Source of the DNA: JAGVGT01 sp963807225
Lineage (GTDB): Bacteria > Desulfobacterota > Desulfobulbia > Desulfobulbales > JAGXFP01
DNA: 64,000 bases
Reading direction: 5' to 3'
Assembly (NCBI GenBank): GCA_963807225.1
Contig: CAWEAD010000008.1
Location: 1-64,000, forward strand
Made by a program: the position numbers and the translations under genes. How positions within the stretch are numbered: the first letter of the stretch is position 1; every line of letters begins with the position of its first letter. This document shows positions 9,275-18,194 of the stretch, one piece after another. The notes under the pieces were generated by a model. The model made no database searches. It was not told where the DNA came from and was given only the letters and a program-made list of their open reading frames with translations.

Positions 9275-10581
9275 TTATGCTCCCGTCAGACGTCGCGACA
9301 GCGCCGAACTGATGCCAGGGTCGCGATATCGCAAAAATTCAGCCAGGCGCGGGTATCCTGCCTCGAAGAGGTCGCGGGGCATACAGGCATCCTTGGCGAG
9401 ATAAATCCTTCCGCCTGCTTCGCGGACGATGGCATTTAAGCGATCGAACAATTTCAGCGTCCGATCGCCCCGGTTCGGAAAGTCCAAAGCCAGGGTGACG
9501 CCTGGCCGAGGAAAACTCATCATTCCCAAGGCTTTGCGGTTGCCGAAGGTTTTGAGAACGGCCAGGAACGACCCCTCGCCGGCCCGGGCAATCTCACCAA
9601 GCATCGCTTGCACGGCATCACGCCCAACTTCGCGGGGGACCACGCTTTGGTACTGGAAGAAGCCCCTGGGGCCATACATCCGGTTCCATTCCAGCAGATT
9701 GTCGAGCGGATAAAAGAAAGTTTCGTAATGGACGATGGCCCTGCCGGCACGCCATTTTTTGAGATTGAAGTAGAGCATATTGAACAGCCTCAGAGTAAAG
9801 CCGTTAACCAGGGAGATCGGTGGTACGAAGGGCATGGTCAGCTTTCTCCCTTGGTGCTTTGGAGGCAGGTCCGCTGCAATCGGATTACCGCGCATGAACA
9901 GACCTCTGCCGCACCGCCTGATACACAGTCAATCCAGGAAACGGTATGCTCCCAGGCGGCTTCGGAATCATCGGCCAATTGGAAAAAATCGTCCAGATTG
10001 CCATAAGGCAGGGTCTCGGTCTCGAGCCATGGTCCGGCCACCCGGCGAAGTTGAATTTCAGCTTCGGTAATAACGCCGGTCAGGCCGGCACCGCCGATGG
10101 TGGCGGCAAACCATTCCGGGAGCAGATCCGGTCCGCATTCCATGGTGGTCCCATCGGTACGCCTAAGCATAATCCCTTTGACATGGTCGCCGAAAGAGCC
10201 ACAAACATGATGGCTCTTGCCATGGACATCGTTGGCGATGGCGCCACCAACGGTGACCAGTTGAGTGCCCGGAGTAACGGGAAGGATCCAGCCTCGGGGA
10301 ATGATCAGTCGTTGAATATCGCGCAAGAGTACGCCTGTCTCGCATACCAGCCGGCCCGAGTCCTGATCGAAGTCGATAAATCGATCCAGTCCGGTGATCT
10401 TCCATAACACCCCATCCGGATTCAAGCAGACATCACCGTAGCTGCGCCCCATGCCATAAGCGAGACCAGGTCGGTTGTCTTCTTTAAGCTGCTTGGCGAC
10501 CCGACGTCGATCGGACAGAGTGAGAACGTCATGTTCCCAACTCCCCAATCTACCCCACGATGAGACTTTTACCATGGCCAA
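9275..10581 (-). CDS. dprE1: FAD-dependent oxidoreductase, DprE1-like (one frameshift)
   Basis: Two overlapping frames make one DprE1-like protein. The N-terminal piece (10581 to about 9910) has the FAD-binding half, including GLAYGMGRSYGDVCLN, PVTPGTQLVTVGGAIANDVHGK and FGDHVKG. The C-terminal piece (about 9905-9275) resembles the aldonolactone-oxidase-type substrate domain (LVNGFTLRLFNMLYFN and YFNLKKW). The break is near 9904-9918, where one missing base separates SWIDCVSGG from RGLFMRGN. DprE1 oxidises the 2'-OH of polyprenyl-phosphoryl-ribose. The start overlaps the end of the UbiA gene by 13 bases, and the stop abuts DprE2. Both halves are well conserved, so a sequencing error or very recent mutation is likely. 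Confidence 0.85.
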
Positions 10582-12073
10582 CCCAGCGCCCCTATGGCCA
10601 AAACCGCGGCAAATACCACACCCGCCAGCAGGCTGGCTTTGTCTTTCAAGGCGAAGATCAGTGGGTCGTCATGCATTTCGCCTCGATGGGCCTGCATCCA
10701 CATCCAGCTGATCCAGAACAGGATTACCGGCACGGCGCCCCAGACGATTTTCGGGGCGCGATATAGTTGCACAACCACGGTGCTGTTGAGATAAAATGCC
10801 AATACCACTACAGCGGAGTAGCCGGAGGTTATGCCCATCATTTGCACCAGAGGCGCATCCGGTGTGTAATAGCCGCGCCCGTGAGGCTTTTCGTGGCCAC
10901 TCACTAAATGTACTTGCAGTTCCGCGTAACGCTTGACAAAAGCCAACGACAAAAACAGGAACACGGAGAAGGCGAGTAGCCAGAAAGACAGCGGGATTCC
11001 TGCCGCCGCGGCACCGCTGATGATGCGCACGGTATAAAGCATCGCCAGGGTCAGACAGTCCAAAATCATCAAACGCTTGATACCCCAAGAGTAGGCGCAC
11101 GACAGGACAAAATAACAAATCAGCCACGCGAGAAAGGTGGTTCCGACTTGCCGGGCCAAGGTCAGACTTATGAGAATAACAGAGGCGATAAAACCACGCC
11201 CAGCCATGGCGGGAGCCGACCGGAGGCAAAGGGTCTGTTGCATTTGTGGGGTGCTGTCGTCGCTTTCCAAATCCAGCAGGTCATTGGTGATATAAACCGA
11301 TGACGCACACAGGCTGAACGAGAAAAAAGCAAGAATCAGCAAAAGCCAGGTTTCCGGTTTTGTAACCTGATGCGCTGCCAACATAGGGTGCAAACAGCAG
11401 TAAGTTCTTCAGCCATTGGTGCATTCGCAGGGGCTGAACCCAGGAGGTAAGGTCCGTAGCGGGCGATGGGAAAACCCGTTCCACCCGGCAATGCTCCCCA
11501 GCTTTCTTGGCCAAAGCATGCGGATGCGTTAACGACTATAGCCCTCCGCGCATATTGCCACACCGCCAGATCTGCACGTGAATTGCCCGCATAATCAAAG
11601 CCGTCACGGCCAAAACGTTGTTCAAGGGCCTCGGCTTTGTTTTTTCCGGCCAGGTTCGTGGCGCCGTCACTGGCCATTACCTCATCAAAAGGGCCTAGGT
11701 GTGCCGCGATTGTCTCGGCGATGGAGAAGATCGGACAGCCGTGCACAAAACCAGCCTCCGACCTTGAGAACGTTGCTCTTTCAACCAGTCCAACAGAGCG
11801 TGATTATACGGTAATCCGCTTGGGTCAAAGTCGATGGTATCAGCCAAATTCCTTTTGCATGAAGCCTTTCCTCGCAATAACCAACCTGGAATTCGGAATG
11901 CGTCCCAGGGATGATCGCGTAAAAGCCGCAACGCATACTCGTGTAGCATATCCGTGCGGATAAGTGTGCCATCGAGGTCGACGACAAGGGGATGCAAGCG
12001 CAAAACCGATACCTCGCTAACTGGCCAAAGCCTTTGATCGACAAGGGCGTTAAGTGTTGAAACTTTCCGGCAT
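10569..12073 (-). pseudogene. HAD phosphatase-UbiA prenyltransferase fusion (polyprenyl-phosphate phosphoribosyltransferase-like), frameshifted
   Basis: The pieces assemble into a known two-domain family. A HAD phosphatase comes first (PLVVDLDGTLIRTDML, then FDEVMASDGATNLAGKNKA and FDYAGNSRADLAVW), followed by a UbiA membrane domain (QPLRMHQWLKNLLLFAP, SSVYITNDLLDLESD, then about eight helices). Frame changes are needed near 11740, 11510, 11390, 11260 and 11195. Between the last two the expected CNRPFASGRLPPWLG sits in an alternative frame. UbiA homologues of this branch join phosphoribosyl pyrophosphate to polyprenyl phosphate, and the HAD part would remove the 5-phosphate, giving the DprE1 substrate. 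The start is uncertain: ATG at 12073 with an immediate shift, or in-frame read-through from the upstream TPR-GT41 gene. Confidence 0.75.
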
Positions 12074-14469
12074 GATAGCCATTTTTTTAGCGGATTGAGT
12101 GCCTGGGGTTCATTACCCCCGGCGCACCATTCCTTCCACATCCGTCGGTAGACCCTTTCGAGGGATGCCGTAAACAGTTTTTTATCCAATAGTTGCGATT
12201 CCCGCATTTTTTGGCGGAGACTGCTACGGAGTGTGAGCAGGCGCTGCCGATCTTGAGCCAGTGCCACGGCCAGGGCGATATACTCTTCCTTCGAATGAGC
12301 GACTGACTCCCCCAGCCCCACCCGATGCAAGATGCTGGCCCCAACCCTGGCCGCATGCCGGTCACCACTAAGGGTCACAACCGGCACCCCCATCCACAGG
12401 GCCTCGCAGGTCGTGGTTGTACCATTGTACGGAAAGGAGTCCAGACCAATATCCACCCGGTTGTAGAGTTCCAGGTGGTTTTTTGGGTCAGGAAGCCAGC
12501 CGTGCAGTTCCAGTCTTTCGGCGGAAATGCCTTCCTCGGCGAACAACAACAGGTATCTCTCCCGGCCCTCCGAGTCCGCCAGCCCTTTCGATTTGAGCAA
12601 AAGCCGAGATCGCGGTTGTTTGTGAAGTATCTCAGCCCAAACCTTGATAACCTCCGGGGTGACCTTGGCCAGGTTGTTGAAAGAGCCAAACATCACATTG
12701 TCACGCTCCAGGCAGGGCGGAGCCGCGACCTCCGGAGCAGAGGCATCCGGCTGGTAACAGAGGAAACCATGCTCCAGGCGAATCAATTTTTCGCTATGGA
12801 AATTATCCGCTTCGCCTTGGGGGTCGGCAACGGCATCAGTCAAACGGTAATCGATGGCGCGCATACCCGTGGTATTCGGATAACCCAGCCAGCTTACCTG
12901 GATGGGTGCAGGTTTATAAGCAAAAACCAGAAGCCTGTTGCCACTGGTATGCCCGCTCAGATCAACCAGAATATCTATTTCATCCCTCCTGATCCGTTCC
13001 ACGACTTCAATATCAGGCTGACCTGAAATTGAATGCCAATGCTCGGATTCGGCCTGCAGACGCAGGGTCGTGTCGTCGGGCCTGTCGATATTCGCGTAAC
13101 AGTAAACCTCTACATTTCCCAGGTCATGCGCCTTGAGAACCGGTTCGATAAAAAAGGCCACGGAATGGTTCCTGAAGTCGGCGGAGACATAGCCAACTCT
13201 CAGCTTGCGATCGAGGTCTTTATTGTTGGCGTGGAACGAATCCGGATTAGGCGGTGTCTTTGCGACCTGCTCCAGCCAATGCAAAGATTGTTCAAAAATT
13301 TCTTCCTGGCCAATATCAGTGAGGTAATTAAGACACATCAGCAGATTACTATAAGCTTCGGTATAATCGGGCTTCACGGTGAACGCTTGACGGCAACTGG
13401 CGATTGCCTCGTCAAGCTTACCTTGATCCTTCAGGGCTATCCCCATATTATTAAGCGCCAGAGCAAAATCAGGCTTGAAGTCGAGCGCGCGACGATAGCA
13501 GGCGACCGCCTCGTCCAACAGGTATCGGTCCCTGAGGGCATTGCCCAGATTGTAATGCGCCTCGGCAAAATCCGGTTTTATAGAGAGTGCCCGCAGAAAG
13601 CTTGCGGTTGCCTCATCCAGTCTTCCCCGGTCGTAAAGAACGTTTCCTAGATTGTTGTGCGCCACGGCATAATCCGGCTGAAGGGAAAGCGCTCTTTGGA
13701 AACTGGCGATTGCCTCATCCAGCTTGCCTTGATCTTTTAAGGCTATCCCCAGGTCATTAAGTGCCAAGACAAAATCTGGTTTTAAGGCGAGGGTCCGATT
13801 GAAGCTTTCGACCGCCTCATCCAACTTGCCTTGATTCTTGAAGGTTACCCCGAGGTTGTATTGCGCCTCTAAATAATCCGGATTCAAGGCGAGAGCCTGC
13901 CGGAAGCAGGATATGGCCTCGTCAGGTTTGTTTTGCTCCGTGAGGGTTATCCCCAGGTTGTAATGCGCTTCGGCAAAATCGGCTTTCAAGGCAATTGCCT
14001 TCCGAAAGCCGGCGATGGCCTCGTCTAACTTGTTCTTGGCCTTGAGGGTGTTTCCTAAGTTATTGTGCGCCAGGGCAAAATCAGGTTTTAAAGATAGGGC
14101 CAGACGGTAGCTGGAGACGGCTTCGTCGAGCTTGCCCTGGTCATTGAGAATGATCCCCAGGTTATTGTGGGCCTCGCTGTAATCGGGTCGGCAATTAAGG
14201 GCCTTGCCGATCAACTCCACGGCCAGTTCGCTTTTGCCCGCCTGATAAGCCAGCATGCCCAAAAAATGCAAGGCTTCCGGCTGGGTTGGTTCCACCGCGA
14301 GGATTTGCCTGTAGAGGGTTTCCGCCTGAAGGAAATGGCCGGCGCGGTGGTGGGCCAGGGCCTGCTGCAGCAGGCTTTGACAGAAAGAAACGTCGGTTGG
14401 TTCTGTAACCTGTTTGGATCTCTTCAGCAGGTGGTGAGAGAGTTTGGGCTTTCTGGTTTTTTTAGTCAT
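11695..14469 (-). CDS. TPR-GT41 (O-GlcNAc transferase/SPINDLY-like) protein, copy A, reading into a HAD domain
   Basis: 924 residues from ATG 14469 (MTKKTRKPKLS, matching the MAKK starts of the sister copies). Residues about 40-400 are roughly eleven tetratricopeptide repeats of 34 residues (A-HNNLG-LK-QGKLDEAIA-). They are followed by a GT41 catalytic region (about 430-800) with DILVDLSGHTSGNRL, PAPIQVSWLGYPNTTG, MFGSFNNLAKVTPEVI and DSFPYNGTTTTCEALWMG. GT41 enzymes transfer GlcNAc or fucose to Ser/Thr of cytoplasmic proteins. Unusually there is no stop after the expected end (MWKEWCAGGN, about 12118). The frame continues through a HAD motif (DLDGTLIRTD) to 11695, where it falls out of frame. 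This is either a true fusion or the effect of an indel. It is the only intact TPR-GT41 in the window. Confidence 0.85.
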   Translation of the reverse strand: MTKKTRKPKLSHHLLKRSKQVTEPTDVSFCQSLLQQALAHHRAGHFLQAETLYRQILAVEPTQPEALHFLGMLAYQAGKSELAVELIGKALNCRPDYSEAHNNLGIILNDQGKLDEAVSSYRLALSLKPDFALAHNNLGNTLKAKNKLDEAIAGFRKAIALKADFAEAHYNLGITLTEQNKPDEAISCFRQALALNPDYLEAQYNLGVTFKNQGKLDEAVESFNRTLALKPDFVLALNDLGIALKDQGKLDEAIASFQRALSLQPDYAVAHNNLGNVLYDRGRLDEATASFLRALSIKPDFAEAHYNLGNALRDRYLLDEAVACYRRALDFKPDFALALNNMGIALKDQGKLDEAIASCRQAFTVKPDYTEAYSNLLMCLNYLTDIGQEEIFEQSLHWLEQVAKTPPNPDSFHANNKDLDRKLRVGYVSADFRNHSVAFFIEPVLKAHDLGNVEVYCYANIDRPDDTTLRLQAESEHWHSISGQPDIEVVERIRRDEIDILVDLSGHTSGNRLLVFAYKPAPIQVSWLGYPNTTGMRAIDYRLTDAVADPQGEADNFHSEKLIRLEHGFLCYQPDASAPEVAAPPCLERDNVMFGSFNNLAKVTPEVIKVWAEILHKQPRSRLLLKSKGLADSEGRERYLLLFAEEGISAERLELHGWLPDPKNHLELYNRVDIGLDSFPYNGTTTTCEALWMGVPVVTLSGDRHAARVGASILHRVGLGESVAHSKEEYIALAVALAQDRQRLLTLRSSLRQKMRESQLLDKKLFTASLERVYRRMWKEWCAGGNEPQALNPLKKWLSCRKVSTLNALVDQRLWPVSEVSVLRLHPLVVDLDGTLIRTDMLHEYALRLLRDHPWDAFRIPGWLLRGKASCKRNLADTIDFDPSGLPYNHALLDWLKEQRSQGRRLVLCTAVRSSPSPRQSRHT

Positions 14470-14479
14470 GGGAATGATC

Positions 14480-16393
14480 TCATTCCGGTGGCGAGGCAAA
14501 TCGCCACAGATCAACTTTGTCATTGCTTTTGTATCGCGTCCACCCTGCCTTCATGAATTCATCTTCCAGTAGATGCGTGGAAACCTCAGAGCATACATGG
14601 GAGGTGGGCCGTTTCCATATCGGCCCCGGAATTATTGATTTTTCCCCATTGTGAACAAGGGCCAGCCATACCGACCGATGGGACGCAACCCTCAGTCTCT
14701 TTTCCCAGTTGCCATCGGCAGGACAGATAACGTAGCGCAATGGGAAAGTAATCTGAGGGCCAAGCAGCAAGCTCTCCAACTCTCCTCCCGTGACCACCAG
14801 AAGGGGGCGCCCTTTAAGCGTGCTTGAAATCAGTTGCCGATCTCTCTTTGAAATATAGTAATAGCGGTGGCCGGGTTGCGACCATTGAGTCACATCTTCG
14901 TAAATATCGATGACCACTACCCCAAGCAAGGCACACACATTCAGTGCCACAATACCAATCAGGATCCACCTGCGATTCCCGCGCCGAAATACATTCGTAC
15001 CTCCCCATAACAGAGCGTACCCGGCCAACAGAACAACATTGTATCTTACAAAAAAAGGTTGGGGAAGAATCATTCCGCTTAATGGAATATAGGCCAACAA
15101 AAAGAGCAATGCTGCTTGAATACGGACTTTTGAGGAAAGACCGGCGAACAATACTGGAAGCGCAAGGACGGAAACCAACCCAGTGTAACCGAGACTCTGT
15201 CCGGGATATGGTTTCCAGATATCCGGCAATCGTTCGAAATTGGCCCCGAGAAAGTTATACACCGATTTTACCGCCTCAATTTCCCAACTCTCCTTGAATC
15301 GAGTGAGATACCCGAGTGGCTCAAGCAACCAGTGGCCTGTGTGCATTAAGACGGCATGTAAAAATTCCGTGATGTTCTTAGTCTTATGCGCACGACTATA
15401 GTCGCCACCGAGGAAATCGGAGAAGGCCATGTAAACAGGCCAATATGAAGAGAGGACAAGGCTTGACGCCAGTAATGTTGCCGCGCAGGGCAAAAAAAAC
15501 GAGCGAAGCGTGATGATCTTATGCCTGCACTGCCAGAGGGTAACGCAGCCGAGCAGAACAGCAAGAGGCGCAACCGTAGGTTTGCAGGAGATGGCAATCC
15601 CATTAAGGAGCAAAAAAGCGGCAAGGCCGATCTTAATGTCCCGGATTCTATGTAGTGCAACATATGATGCAAGCACCGGAAAAGCTGCTGCGATATCTGA
15701 GTTAACGGACCAGATGCGCAGTCCTATGGTAGGAAAGCTCGCAAAGAGAAGCGCTGACATGGCTGCATGCCATCTCGACAAACGGAGGTCCAAGGCAGCG
15801 AGGTAAATGCAGGCGATTGAACCACAGGCGAGCATGCAAGTGACAAATCCGACCCCATACCATCCTTTACCCAACAATATCTTCTGGGCAAGGATCAGAT
15901 CGGCGCCGATCGGAAGGCCGACTTGAGCTGCTACAGGGGTTGTCCATGGGTCGAAATTATGGTTTTGGACCCAAAAAATTACCCGGGGGATATGATACCA
16001 GAGAGCATCACCGTGCCGATTCCCATAGAGAGCGCCGAAACCAAGTTCAAGGGCAAAGGTGACCGCGACCAGGAAAGCCATGAGTAACGCTAAGGCTCCC
16101 CTCCGAGTTTGGCAGTATCTGCCAAAAGGAAAGAGATCAAAATGAACGCCGTTTCGGAAAGACTGCACAATCAGGAGTGAAGCCGCAAGGCAGGTAACCG
16201 CCAGGTAAACAGGTACTGTCAGGTGGTTCGTCAAACCAAGGAGTAAGCCAATTCCCAGCAGCAAGAACTCATAGAGAGCAATCCCGAACACAATTCGTTC
16301 CGCAACGGCACCCGGACGAGATGCCGGCGGAATTGCAAGGATGCAAAGGAACGGCAATGAAATATAGAGGAGAATGATGAATGCCGATGTCAT
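14480..16393 (-). CDS. GT-C-fold membrane glycosyltransferase-like protein
   Basis: 637 residues, about twelve hydrophobic helices, then a soluble C-terminal ~120 residues. After the second helix pair comes YGNRHGDALWYHIPRVIFW (about 125-143), the acidic-residue loop plus YHxPR typical of GT39/ArnT-like enzymes. These flip-side enzymes use polyprenyl-phosphate sugars as donors. The stop lies 10 bases before the start of TPR-GT41 copy A, and its start is 44 bases after the next membrane gene, so they are co-transcribed. In this context a polyprenyl-phosphoryl-arabinose-dependent transferase is a reasonable guess, not shown. Confidence 0.8.
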   Translation of the reverse strand: MTSAFIILLYISLPFLCILAIPPASRPGAVAERIVFGIALYEFLLLGIGLLLGLTNHLTVPVYLAVTCLAASLLIVQSFRNGVHFDLFPFGRYCQTRRGALALLMAFLVAVTFALELGFGALYGNRHGDALWYHIPRVIFWVQNHNFDPWTTPVAAQVGLPIGADLILAQKILLGKGWYGVGFVTCMLACGSIACIYLAALDLRLSRWHAAMSALLFASFPTIGLRIWSVNSDIAAAFPVLASYVALHRIRDIKIGLAAFLLLNGIAISCKPTVAPLAVLLGCVTLWQCRHKIITLRSFFLPCAATLLASSLVLSSYWPVYMAFSDFLGGDYSRAHKTKNITEFLHAVLMHTGHWLLEPLGYLTRFKESWEIEAVKSVYNFLGANFERLPDIWKPYPGQSLGYTGLVSVLALPVLFAGLSSKVRIQAALLFLLAYIPLSGMILPQPFFVRYNVVLLAGYALLWGGTNVFRRGNRRWILIGIVALNVCALLGVVVIDIYEDVTQWSQPGHRYYYISKRDRQLISSTLKGRPLLVVTGGELESLLLGPQITFPLRYVICPADGNWEKRLRVASHRSVWLALVHNGEKSIIPGPIWKRPTSHVCSEVSTHLLEDEFMKAGWTRYKSNDKVDLWRFASPPE

Positions 16394-16437
16394 AAAATTC
16401 AGAAGACTTCACTACCTGTCGGAAAAATCTACCGTCT

Positions 16438-18153
16438 TTACAGCCTCAGGAAACTGAGGCCACCCATCATCAGTAAGGTTGCACCCGCGATCGCCCATCC
16501 GGCAATTCTAGCCCAGGTACTGCCAAACCAGAGACTGACGGTGTGAGTCCCCTTCGCCACCTTGAAGGTAATAAACCCGCCTGGGGCGATATCGACTGGA
16601 GCCGCCATTCCGTTGATAGCCACTTTCCAGCCGGGAAAATAAAACCAGGGGATCGTAATGCTGAGGGGCTTTGGAGAAGTGAGGATGAACCTCAAAGTCG
16701 CCCCATGCACTGCAACGCCAGAAACCGTAGTAAATTTGTCTGGCTGCCATCTCCATAAAATTGAATTGATTGGGCGATCAGGATCAAACGTTGCCCACTT
16801 TGGCAGGAAATCACTATCGTAGTGGGCTCCCCCGATTGCTTTGCTCTCTATCAATTTTTCTTCATTAACATCAAGATCGAAGGGGAACCTGATCGCCGTC
16901 CGCTGCTTGACTGAGAGCGCGATACAGGAAACTAAAATCATTCCTAAGAGTGCCCACCTCATCCACAAGAACCTGCTCAGTGGTTGACCACGAGTGATCA
17001 ACCCGGCAAACGCCGCCAGAAACATGGTGGCTGGGCCCAAAAACCGCCAGGGATGCCTGAAGTAATGCATCGGTGGAAAAAGATCATACAAAGCAGTCGA
17101 GAAAACTGTGGTCATGAAGAGGCCAAATAACCCTAGAACGAGAAGAACAAGGGCGAATTTTCTTTCATCCGGAGGCACGGCAGGAAACATCGAAAAGGCC
17201 AAAGCCCCAACCCCAACCAGCACCGCACCGATCTGGAAGCTCATGCCATCATTCATGCCTGGAACGGACGCGCCGAAGCCCCAAAATGACCGGAACCATT
17301 GGGAAGGATAAACAAAATGCTCCCAAATAGCGCTCATGTTCTGGAAATTAATCAAATACCTCATCTCGATTACCATTGGCAGCCAGTAAAATGCGGCCAA
17401 ACCGGCCCCCAATAAAGGGCCGATGGCTGCTATAAGGATTTTTCTGCGATTGGTTTTTAGCGATATTGCATGCCAGCCGAAATAGAGCATTGCAAAGGGA
17501 ATGATCATAAGGGCGGTAAGATGATGGGTCAGTACTATTGCCGCAGAGGTTATCGCCGTTAGCATAATCCCGCGAACGCAATCTTTCGGAGAGAAGGACA
17601 AGTCCAAAGCATGAAATAGCCAGGGCAGCAGAGCAAGAGCTGCAAACTCCGGATAAGCGCTCCGCACATAGAGGTCTAAATAATGGTACGGTGTGAACAG
17701 ATAAAGAATGGCTGCAATCAGCGCTCCAGTTACATCACAATATCTCCTCATCCAGACGTACATCCCTCCTGCGCCTAGGAAAAACAAGCCGAAGCAACTT
17801 GTCTTGAGCACTATCGCCAAAGGGATCCCCAGAAAATGCAGCCAACTCACCACCAGATACCATGCCGGGGAGTAAAAGTTCAGATCCGGCAGACCTTTTC
17901 CGTATGCTGCCTGGGATAACCAGCGGGGGTAAAAATCACCCTGCTGCATTTCGAAGCGGACCGCAAATATTCTCTCTAAATGGGTAACAAAATCGTGTCC
18001 ACTAAACCAGCCCGGGGCGAAGAGGGGGGAACAGGCAATCCCAGTCCCCATGAGCAGTATGACAATAACCAACAGCCGTTCCGTCTTCAGGCCGGTGGGT
18101 GAATTTCTAGCCCCCGCGATCAGTTTTCTCATGGACAGATCTTTAGCCTTCAT
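16438..18153 (-). CDS. Membrane protein of the '6-pyruvoyl-tetrahydropterin-synthase-related' GT-C-like family
   Basis: 571 residues. N-terminal helix, then a periplasmic loop PGWFSGHDFVTHLERIF with the conserved acidic residue. FYPRWL and PDLNFYSPAWYLV follow, then ten or more helices including YLFTPYHYLDLYVRSAYPE and a C-terminal beta-rich domain (about 430-540) ending in a last helix. This pattern matches the membrane family labelled PTPS-related, which is thought to have a GT-C fold; the name reflects a database artefact, not pterin chemistry. An internal ATG at 18132 is an alternative start. It lies between TPR-GT41 copy B and the GT39-like gene, all closely spaced. Confidence 0.75.
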   Translation of the reverse strand: MKAKDLSMRKLIAGARNSPTGLKTERLLVIVILLMGTGIACSPLFAPGWFSGHDFVTHLERIFAVRFEMQQGDFYPRWLSQAAYGKGLPDLNFYSPAWYLVVSWLHFLGIPLAIVLKTSCFGLFFLGAGGMYVWMRRYCDVTGALIAAILYLFTPYHYLDLYVRSAYPEFAALALLPWLFHALDLSFSPKDCVRGIMLTAITSAAIVLTHHLTALMIIPFAMLYFGWHAISLKTNRRKILIAAIGPLLGAGLAAFYWLPMVIEMRYLINFQNMSAIWEHFVYPSQWFRSFWGFGASVPGMNDGMSFQIGAVLVGVGALAFSMFPAVPPDERKFALVLLVLGLFGLFMTTVFSTALYDLFPPMHYFRHPWRFLGPATMFLAAFAGLITRGQPLSRFLWMRWALLGMILVSCIALSVKQRTAIRFPFDLDVNEEKLIESKAIGGAHYDSDFLPKWATFDPDRPINSILWRWQPDKFTTVSGVAVHGATLRFILTSPKPLSITIPWFYFPGWKVAINGMAAPVDIAPGGFITFKVAKGTHTVSLWFGSTWARIAGWAIAGATLLMMGGLSFLRL

Positions 18154-18194
18154 CGATGTCCGGTTCTCAGCAAAAATTTCCGTGTGGCATTTTT

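Noticed and set aside
12325..13650. Plus-strand frames of 233 and 205 codons across TPR-GT41 copy A
   Set aside because: Antisense of TPR repeats and the GT41 domain; repeated composition gives long fortuitous frames.
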